A DNA stretch of 5,932 nucleotides from Candidatus Cloacimonadota bacterium (GTDB lineage Bacteria > Cloacimonadota > Cloacimonadia > Cloacimonadales > Cloacimonadaceae), in assembly GCA_028703735.1 (NCBI GenBank), contig JAQVMI010000130.1, forward strand, positions 1 through 5,932, given 5' to 3'. Positions 1 through 4,909 of this stretch are shown here, one piece after another. The notes under the pieces are model-generated. The model made no database searches, was not told the DNA's origin, and saw only the letters and a list, made by a program, of their open reading frames with translations. The position numbers and the translations under genes are program-made. Numbering within the stretch: the stretch's first letter is position 1; every line of letters starts with the position of its first letter.

Positions 1-217
1 TGTGGCAAGAATACTTCATTCCTGTAGCGAAAAACACAGCCTGCCTTGGTGGAGAATAGTTCGCAGTAATGGAGAAATTGCTCTCGCAGAAGATAGTGGT
101 GGTGCTCTGCAAAAGGAATTACTCTGCCAGGAAAATGTAACATTTACTACATCAGCTAAAGTAGATTTGAAGCTTTGCGGAGTTCAACACCTGATAGAGA
201 ATGTTAAAGCAAGATAG
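1..217 (+). CDS. Alkyltransferase-like (ATL/MGMT-fold) DNA-binding protein, 5' end missing
   Basis: This is the C-terminal part of a protein of the O6-alkylguanine-DNA alkyltransferase fold; 71 codons plus stop are visible from position 2, and the start lies upstream of the window. Seen: LPWWRIVRSNG (codons from about 41), then a QKELL segment, an EN-V-F segment and KVDL, which is the order of the end of the MGMT DNA-binding domain. In true alkyltransferases the motif is PCHRV with the alkyl-accepting Cys. Here Trp replaces that Cys, as in alkyltransferase-like proteins (PWHRV in Escherichia coli), so methyl transfer is not expected. ATL proteins bind O6-alkylguanine lesions and hand them to nucleotide excision repair (known of the family). 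Trp also replaces the usual His. The full protein is probably about 100-130 residues. The GTG at position 2 is an internal Val codon, not a start. The family call is fairly firm; the lesion-signalling role is inferred. Confidence 0.75.
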   Translation, partial: VARILHSCSEKHSLPWWRIVRSNGEIALAEDSGGALQKELLCQENVTFTTSAKVDLKLCGVQHLIENVKAR

Positions 218-273
218 GGTTTTCTACATTCTGAACCGTAGATAAGATATTCATCCGGAGGGATGATGATAGG

Positions 274-289
274 GCAAAAGCGCATTTGC
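274..289. promoter_or_regulatory. Imperfect 16-bp palindrome, possible operator
   Basis: The 16 bases GCAAAAGCGCATTTGC form a two-fold symmetric element in which 7 of 8 base pairs match (the A/A pair at 279/284 fails). It lies 100 nt upstream of the gene at 389 and overlaps the weak -35-like hexamer at 286-291. A dimeric regulator could bind here, but a 16-bp near-palindrome can also occur by chance, and no second copy was noticed in the window. Confidence 0.2.
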
Positions 290-315
290 AACCGCTATTG
301 ATGTTTTATTATACA
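286..315 (+). promoter_or_regulatory. Possible sigma70-like promoter for the 389 gene
   Basis: TTGCAA (286-291) and TATACA (310-315) are 18 nt apart and each matches 4 of 6 consensus bases. They sit in the 171-nt gap between the ATL-like gene and the gene at 389, in an AT-rich stretch (290-370) where a promoter would be expected if the downstream genes are transcribed separately. The match is weak, and some FCB-group bacteria use different promoter motifs, so this is only a candidate. No T-tract terminator was found in the gap, so read-through from the ATL-like gene is also possible. Confidence 0.2.
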
Positions 316-388
316 AAGATTGCTTTTACTTGGTTTTTGCTTAGCTTATCATTAGCTACAAAATTTAGGAAATAGCGGAGTAAGAAAG

Positions 389-799
389 ATGAAAACACCG
401 AAATTTTCCCTCATTAAAGAGAGAATTCTACACATCAAGAAGAAAAAGTTGATCATGTTTGGTTCTATTGGCTTAGCAGGCTTGTTGGGAACATCTGCGG
501 CACTTTTTACCCTGATAAGAAAGAGGAAAAGCTCCCCTAAACCTGCAATGGATGATAGCTTTATGCAGCATGTTTTTCCGGATTACACCTGGGAAGGCAT
601 TGTGTACAAAAACGGCTGTAAAGATTTTGTGATGCAAATCCCCTGTCCTGATGGCTTTCTGGAAAAACATCCCGAAGCTTTCCACCTTGTGAGAGATCGG
701 ATTCTGGAAACCATGCCGGATTTACAGGGGAAACGTGTGACAATTGTGTTCAAAAACGAGGCAAATCTACTGGTATTTATCGTAAGGAAACCTAAGTAA
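389..799 (+). CDS. Hypothetical single-pass membrane protein, 136 aa
   Basis: I do not recognise this protein. The ATG at 389 is supported by a GGAG ribosome binding site at 377-380, 8 nt upstream. The protein has a short Lys/Arg-rich N-terminus (residues 1-20, ending KKKK) and one clear hydrophobic helix at about residues 21-43, rich in Gly, Ala and Leu. A second basic patch, RKRK, follows at 44-47, then a soluble domain of about 85 residues containing two Cys (C77, C86). Positive charge on both sides of the helix leaves the topology unclear. No signal-peptidase or lipobox site is evident. The soluble part alternates hydrophobic and charged residues and ends in a beta-like segment (VTIVF, LLVFIV), so it is probably a small alpha/beta domain. 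The pilin-like gene follows in the same direction after an 85-nt gap, and the two may be co-transcribed. The coding call is good because the reading frame is intact and the ribosome binding site is well placed; the function is unknown. Confidence 0.75.
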   Translation: MKTPKFSLIKERILHIKKKKLIMFGSIGLAGLLGTSAALFTLIRKRKSSPKPAMDDSFMQHVFPDYTWEGIVYKNGCKDFVMQIPCPDGFLEKHPEAFHLVRDRILETMPDLQGKRVTIVFKNEANLLVFIVRKPK

Positions 800-808
800 A
801 TACGATAA
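777..808 (+). other. Stem-loop spanning the stop codon of the 389 gene
   Basis: TTATCGTA (777-784) and TACGATAA (801-808) are exact reverse complements and can form an 8-bp stem. Directly inside it, AGG (785-787) and CCT (791-793) can add three pairs around an AAA loop, leaving a one-sided bulge. The TAA stop of the gene (797-799) lies within the element. No T-run follows, so it does not look like an intrinsic terminator. It could stabilise or process the mRNA, or be a chance fold. Confidence 0.3.
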
Positions 809-875
809 CTATGCAAGTTCGTGTACCTCATCAGATGGGTATTAACACTACTAAGGCTGAAATGGCTTAGTGTAT

Positions 876-879
876 GGAG
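876..879 (+). promoter_or_regulatory. Ribosome binding site that fixes the start of the pilin-like gene
   Basis: GGAG at 876-879 lies 5 nt before the ATG at 885. The same frame is open further upstream to a GTG at 870, but the nearest purine-rich stretch for that codon (AAGG, 853-856) is 13 nt away, which is too far. The ATG at 885 is therefore preferred. Confidence 0.6.
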
Positions 880-884
880 AAACA

Positions 885-1421
885 ATGTTGAACAAGAAAA
901 AAAGCCTATCCCTCTCGGAAGGGAAGGGTAACTTTTGGAAGAAACTGCTAATTATCATAGGAATTGTGGTAGTATTGGCAATATTAGCTGTGGCTATACC
1001 ACGCATAACAAGATACTTGGTGAAAAGCCGTTCTAAAGCTGCACAGGATGCCATCTCCGAGATTAGAAAGAGCGTGGATGCCTATTGGCAATCAAATGGC
1101 AAAATGAGTGGATTCTCGCTTGAAACTGCCTATGCTGAAGCAAAACTAAGCAAGAATATCAAGAAAAACTGGGATATTGTGGTAGTATGGAAACCTGGTG
1201 AAATCTATACTAAGGAATTAGTGGATAAATTAAGCAATGTTACCACGAATCAATATGTGTATGTGGCACCCTTCCGCATGATTTTTGCCACAGCTACCGA
1301 GGATAATCCCATCGGTGAAGGTAAAAAAGTGTGGTTCAATGGTGATAATAACGCTTTTCATGGCTATGGAATAGATAGCTTCGTGGAACCGGATTGGAAA
1401 ACCATCTTCCCCAATCCATAA
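885..1421 (+). CDS. Type IV pilin/pseudopilin-like protein without a canonical prepilin motif, 178 aa
   Basis: Seen: a basic 20-residue N-terminus and a very hydrophobic helix at about residues 21-38 that ends in Ile-Pro (P39). An amphipathic segment rich in Lys, Arg, Ser and Ala follows (R40-K62), then DAYWQSNGK (65-73). This is the architecture of type IV pilins and type II secretion pseudopilins: N-terminal helix, Pro near mature position 22, then an 'AxxxxRxAxxxYxxxNG'-like stretch. The C-terminal domain has further pilin-like features, including a Trp-rich strand region and an ATATEDNP...GEGKKVWF segment near residues 135-151. What is missing is the prepilin peptidase motif G-FTLIE: here the sequence is GKG-NFWKK, with Lys where Glu5 would be if cleavage followed G15. 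It may be an uncleaved membrane-anchored pilin-fold protein. No pilus assembly genes are in the window. It could form a unit with the membrane protein upstream, and it converges with the minus-strand operon. Confidence 0.75.
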   Translation: MLNKKKSLSLSEGKGNFWKKLLIIIGIVVVLAILAVAIPRITRYLVKSRSKAAQDAISEIRKSVDAYWQSNGKMSGFSLETAYAEAKLSKNIKKNWDIVVVWKPGEIYTKELVDKLSNVTTNQYVYVAPFRMIFATATEDNPIGEGKKVWFNGDNNAFHGYGIDSFVEPDWKTIFPNP

Positions 1422-1428
1422 GTACCGC

Positions 1429-1686
1429 CTAAATCCTGATACTCTCGATAGTGCCCTGATTCAGCTTAAGTGCTGGCTCACCATGAATCATCATGATGAT
1501 CCCAAGTTCTTTGCTGCAATTGGGGCATAAAGGGCGTGAAAACGTCTCTGCACCCTTCAAGCCTACAAAATCGTCAGTAAACCTGCTGATTAAGCACTTG
1601 ATTAATCTTCCCTTGCCTGCTTTGAAATAGCGAAAAAGATGAAAGCCACAACGGCAGTTTATCTCGATGATTTTGCCGGTTCGCAT
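1429..1686 (-). CDS. Small Cys-containing, zinc-ribbon-like protein, 85 aa
   Basis: I do not recognise a named family. The protein has a C-x-C pair near the N-terminus (C11, C13 in CRCG) and a C-x2-C pair (C54, C57 in CPNC) about 40 residues later. This spacing suits a zinc ribbon or rubredoxin-like knuckle binding one metal ion. Between them is a basic stretch (FKAGKGRLIKC, about 21-31) that could touch nucleic acid; that is inference. The C-terminus runs IHGEPALKLNQGTIESI. The ATG at 1686 is chosen over an in-frame TTG at 1692 because TTG is rare and a weak GGA lies 6 nt before the ATG. The gene begins 14 nt after the stop of the fused radical-SAM gene, so it is probably the last gene of the nrdD operon. 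It ends 7 nt from the stop of the convergent pilin-like gene. An intact frame with patterned Cys residues supports a real gene. Confidence 0.65.
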   Translation of the reverse strand: MRTGKIIEINCRCGFHLFRYFKAGKGRLIKCLISRFTDDFVGLKGAETFSRPLCPNCSKELGIIMMIHGEPALKLNQGTIESIRI

Positions 1687-1700
1687 AAACAATCCATCGG

Positions 1701-4199
1701 TTATTCGGCATCTTTGGCTATTAAACCGGTTCGGACAATTGGCAAACGGTATAGCAGCTTTTTATCATAATTCAGGATGGCAGAAAGCACATCGAAAAGG
1801 GCAGGGCTTTCCAAAAGCTTTTCTATATGTAACTCGTTACCCTGCAATTCTACCCTACTAATGATCTTCTTCAGATCATAGCTTTTCTGCCTCGTGGGGG
1901 TAGATTTTGTATAGATAAATTCCGCTTGCTTGTGAAACTGGCTGATGCATTCTTTACAGCTATCTTCCATACCACCTTCCAGAGTAACAACCACAACTTC
2001 CCCAAAAGGAATACTGCCTTTACCTGCAATTAACTCACATTCTGTAAGGTTAAAATCCGGTATGCGTGTGCGGCGAAATTCTGCCAAAATTACTTCAGGT
2101 GTATAAGGCGAGTAAAATGAGATATCAAAAAACTCGCTTGTCCCTTCCACCCCTACAGGTAGAGGAGGTGATAAGCTAACTTTTGGATGTGGGTTAAAAC
2201 CTTGAGTAAAAACCGTTTCCAGCTCTAAAATAGCTATCCGGCGAAAAAGCATGCGCATCCAATCCAGATGAGAAATAAAGCGAAGCATACCCACCTTCTG
2301 ATAGTGCACCCTATAGCGGTATTGCTTTCTTTGGCTTTCAAGGGGTTTGGGTGGAGCGCATGATTCCTGCTCATCTGTTGTAACAACAGCAGGATTGATC
2401 ACTTGCACATGCTCAGTTTGGCTGGTTTCCTGCCTGGCTCTGTGAGTTTGCACTTCACCTTCACACACCCCACAAAGAGTGCAAAGATCCTTACAATCCT
2501 TTGTCTGGATTCCTTGCTGTGCCTTGCGGTATTCTGCCACAAAAAATTCCTTGCAAACACCTGTATCCACGAAATCCCAGGGAAGTGATTCATCCACACT
2601 TCTTTCTTGCAAGTAATCTGAGATATTGGTGTTTGTTTCCTGGAAAGCGGTTTCCCACAAGCTGAAATTGAAGCATTCGTTCCAGCCATCGAATCTGGCA
2701 CCTTGTTTCCAAGCTGCTTCGAGAACTGCGGACATTTTGCTGTCGCCACGGGTTAAAGCAGCTTCCAGGATGGACGATTCCACAGTATGATATCTAATCT
2801 TTACATTTCGGGTTCGGGCAAAGGTATTTTTGATGTATTGTGCTCTGAATATCAGGGTTTCCCGCTGCAACATGCCACACCATTGAAACGGTGTAAAAGG
2901 CTTGGGAACAAAGGGCGAAAGAGTTACATTTATCTGCAACCGCTTCTTCCCCATCGCATTAATTTTATCTATCAGTTCCACAATTCCATCAATATCGCTT
3001 TGATCTTCGGTAGGCAATCCTAACATGAAATACAGCTTTATCTTCTGCCAGCCAAGTTTTAAAGCAACCTGAACCCCATTCAAAATATCGGCTTCGCTTA
3101 AGTTTTTGTTTATTACTTCCCGCAACCTTTGTGATCCCGCTTCGGGAGCAATTGTCAAGCCTTCTCTACCGAGCGATTTCATCACATCCACCAAGGCATC
3201 GTTCAGGCTATCCACTCTTAAAGAAGGCAGAGATATATGCGTCTTTTGTGTATCCACAGAATTCAACAAGCCTATAAGCAGCTCTTGAATGCAGGAATAA
3301 TCACTGCTGGAAAGCGAAACTAAGCCTGCTTCATCCCAACCGGAAGTGTTTATCTCAGTTAACAAATCCTGTAGTATTTGTTCGGGAGTGCGTTCACGAA
3401 CCGGACGGTAAAAATAACCTGCATGACAGAACCTGCAACCACGAGAACAACCACGCATTATTTCTGCCACATAACGATTATGAGTAGCTAATTGCCAGGA
3501 TAGTAGTTGCGGTTCATGGCAATTTTCCGAGGTGTGAAATTCGTTATACTTTCTGCTGTGGACTACAAAACCATCTTTGGGGTTCGTGCCGTGTAAAGCA
3601 GGTACAAAGCAGGATTCCAGCTCCGCCAAATGCTGTAAACGCTCTTTACGGCTTTTGTACTTCCGCAAAATATTGGCAATCTGAACAATACCTATTTCTG
3701 CTTCACCCAGGTAGAATACATCAATGAAGGGAGCTAAAGGTAAGGGATTTGTGGCACAAGGACCTCCAGCCATAACGATGGGACAATCTTCCTCACGTTT
3801 AGTGCTATGCAAGGGTATCCCAGCTAAATCTATCAGCTCCAAAACATTAGTAAAATTCAATTCGCTCTGCAAAGTGATCCCAAGTACATCAAAAGCCATA
3901 ACTGCCAACCTGCTTTCCCATCCAAACAGAGGCTTGTTCTCTGCCCTCATAAGGTCTGCAAGATCTGTCCAGGGAAGATACACTCTATCTGCCATGGCAA
4001 AATCCAGTTTATTGATAATGCTGTATAAAATCTTTATTCCCAGATGCGAAATACCCAATTCATAAACTTCCGGGAAGGCAAAGGCAAAACGGACTTCCGC
4101 TGCATAATAGTCTTTATTGCAAGCATTTATCTCGTGATTAATATAGCGGGATGGCTTTTCTACCAAGGAAAGTAAATGCTCTATATCCACCTTTTTCAT
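1701..4199 (-). CDS. Fused radical-SAM protein: TIGR03960-type module plus TIGR03936/DUF2344 module, 832 aa
   Basis: Residues about 30-180 form an N-terminal domain of the type annotated as B12-binding in this family (motifs YELGISHLG near 46-54 and AGGPCATNPLPLAPF at 144-158). The radical-SAM core follows, with CxxxCxxC at C251, C255 and C258 for a [4Fe-4S] cluster. Other core motifs are SLRVDSL (326-332), TIAPEAGSQRLRE (349-361) and SPFVPKPFTPFQW (428-440). A second Cys cluster, C569-x3-C573-x2-C576-x2-C579 (CGVC), ends this module. After a polar linker (about 580-623), residues 625-832 match the radical-SAM-linked DUF2344 domain, with RFISHLDWMRM and FTQGFNPHPKVS visible. In many bacteria the two modules are adjacent separate genes; here they are one chain. 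The reaction and substrate are not known to me. The ATG at 4199 is chosen over an upstream in-frame TTG at 4241 because it makes an ATGA overlap with the nrdG stop, and family similarity begins near this Met. Confidence 0.9.
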   Translation of the reverse strand: MKKVDIEHLLSLVEKPSRYINHEINACNKDYYAAEVRFAFAFPEVYELGISHLGIKILYSIINKLDFAMADRVYLPWTDLADLMRAENKPLFGWESRLAVMAFDVLGITLQSELNFTNVLELIDLAGIPLHSTKREEDCPIVMAGGPCATNPLPLAPFIDVFYLGEAEIGIVQIANILRKYKSRKERLQHLAELESCFVPALHGTNPKDGFVVHSRKYNEFHTSENCHEPQLLSWQLATHNRYVAEIMRGCSRGCRFCHAGYFYRPVRERTPEQILQDLLTEINTSGWDEAGLVSLSSSDYSCIQELLIGLLNSVDTQKTHISLPSLRVDSLNDALVDVMKSLGREGLTIAPEAGSQRLREVINKNLSEADILNGVQVALKLGWQKIKLYFMLGLPTEDQSDIDGIVELIDKINAMGKKRLQINVTLSPFVPKPFTPFQWCGMLQRETLIFRAQYIKNTFARTRNVKIRYHTVESSILEAALTRGDSKMSAVLEAAWKQGARFDGWNECFNFSLWETAFQETNTNISDYLQERSVDESLPWDFVDTGVCKEFFVAEYRKAQQGIQTKDCKDLCTLCGVCEGEVQTHRARQETSQTEHVQVINPAVVTTDEQESCAPPKPLESQRKQYRYRVHYQKVGMLRFISHLDWMRMLFRRIAILELETVFTQGFNPHPKVSLSPPLPVGVEGTSEFFDISFYSPYTPEVILAEFRRTRIPDFNLTECELIAGKGSIPFGEVVVVTLEGGMEDSCKECISQFHKQAEFIYTKSTPTRQKSYDLKKIISRVELQGNELHIEKLLESPALFDVLSAILNYDKKLLYRLPIVRTGLIAKDAE
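4196..4199 (-). other. ATGA stop/start overlap: nrdG to fused radical-SAM gene
   Basis: Read on the minus strand, the TGA of nrdG (4198-4196) shares three bases with the ATG of the next gene (4199-4197). No good Shine-Dalgarno sequence lies close upstream of this ATG; the nearest is GGAAG at 4216-4220, about 16 nt away. This points to re-initiation by terminating ribosomes and to near-equal expression of the two proteins. Confidence 0.8.
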
Positions 4200-4909
4200 A
4201 GGCTGCGAAGGCTTACTTCCACATAGTTTTCTATGCCCCAACCGAATAGGGACTTATATTGAGAGCTCTCTGCCAAAGAAATTCTGTTGTCATTTTGCTG
4301 TGGTGAGGTAATATTAAGCAGATTTCCGCCATAACGGCATTCTTGTACCACAAATCTGTCTCCTGGCTTTAACAGCGTTTGCATAACAGCTAAATCTTTG
4401 GTGCTAAGCAGTGCATCAAAAAATGTATTGCGAAACTCGTAAACAGCTCCTGAATTACGCACCAGTTCCATACTTTGCAAAATGATGTCTGGATCAATTT
4501 CGCTTTTGGTAATTATCTTATATAGTGGTAAGGGAGATTTTAAATCCATGGCAAAAAAATCTACTAATTCTGTATCTATAATCCTTTGCAGCACATCTGG
4601 AAGCGATCCATTGGTATCAAGTTTAACCTTGAAACGCATGGCTTTCAGTAGCTTAACAAAGGGAATCAAATCTTCCTGCAGGGTTGGTTCCCCACCAGAA
4701 ATCACTACAGCACTTAGTTTTTTGCGTCTGCGATATAAAAACCTTAGAACAGCTTCGGTATCCAGAAGGTTCTTAAATTGAGGGGGATCTACAAGTTCGG
4801 GATTGTGACAGTAAGGACAGCGGAAGTTGCAGCCCTGAGTAAATACTATAGCCGAAAGTTCACCGGGATAATCCAGCAAAGAAAACTTCTGAAATCCGCC
4901 TATTTTCAT
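4196..4909 (-). CDS. nrdG: Anaerobic ribonucleoside-triphosphate reductase activating protein (radical SAM), 237 aa
   Basis: This radical-SAM activase uses reduced [4Fe-4S] and S-adenosylmethionine to make a 5'-deoxyadenosyl radical that abstracts hydrogen from the C-terminal glycine of NrdD. Seen: the family's N-terminal signature (SLLDYPG, 10-16, and FTQGCNFRCPYCHNPEL, 23-39) with cluster cysteines C27, C31 and C34. The SAM-binding GGEPTLQ lies at 72-78, and DTNG (98-101) and FFAMDLKSPL (about 118-127) follow. Length and motif order fit the NrdG2-type (TIGR02495) activases, which differ from the shorter E. coli NrdG. The start is the ATG at 4909, which overlaps the nrdD stop as ATGA; weak AAGG and AGAG stretches precede it. 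Position directly after nrdD confirms the partner. Some members of this subfamily act on other glycyl-radical enzymes, but the adjacent NrdD makes that unlikely here. Confidence 0.93.
   Translation of the reverse strand: MKIGGFQKFSLLDYPGELSAIVFTQGCNFRCPYCHNPELVDPPQFKNLLDTEAVLRFLYRRRKKLSAVVISGGEPTLQEDLIPFVKLLKAMRFKVKLDTNGSLPDVLQRIIDTELVDFFAMDLKSPLPLYKIITKSEIDPDIILQSMELVRNSGAVYEFRNTFFDALLSTKDLAVMQTLLKPGDRFVVQECRYGGNLLNITSPQQNDNRISLAESSQYKSLFGWGIENYVEVSLRSL
4906..4909 (-). other. ATGA stop/start overlap: nrdD to nrdG
   Basis: On the minus strand the nrdD stop TGA (4908-4906) overlaps the nrdG ATG (4909-4907). Together with the identical junction at 4196-4199, this makes two successive 4-base overlaps and indicates translational coupling along the operon. 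Confidence 0.8.

Noticed and set aside
223..242. TCTAC/GTAGA inverted repeat after the ATL-like gene as a terminator
   Set aside because: The stem is 5 bp with a 10-nt loop and no T-run; it is likely chance.
251..266. TCATCC/GGATGA hairpin after the ATL-like gene as a terminator
   Set aside because: The stem is only 6 bp with a 4-nt loop and there is no T-tract after it.
870..884. GTG at 870 as the start of the pilin-like gene
   Set aside because: It has no ribosome binding site at suitable distance, while the ATG at 885 has GGAG 5 nt upstream.
1422..1428. Bidirectional terminator between the convergent genes
   Set aside because: Only 7 nt separate the stop codons and no stable hairpin was seen around them; any terminator would have to lie within coding sequence.
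2399..3288. Several open frames of 60-116 codons inside the fused radical-SAM gene, on both strands
   Set aside because: They overlap a strongly conserved coding frame, have no recognisable motifs, and are best explained as shadow frames.
4200..4241. TTG at 4241 as the start of the fused radical-SAM protein
   Set aside because: The extra 14 residues lie wholly inside nrdG, have no family similarity I can see, and the ATG at 4199 makes a clean ATGA overlap.
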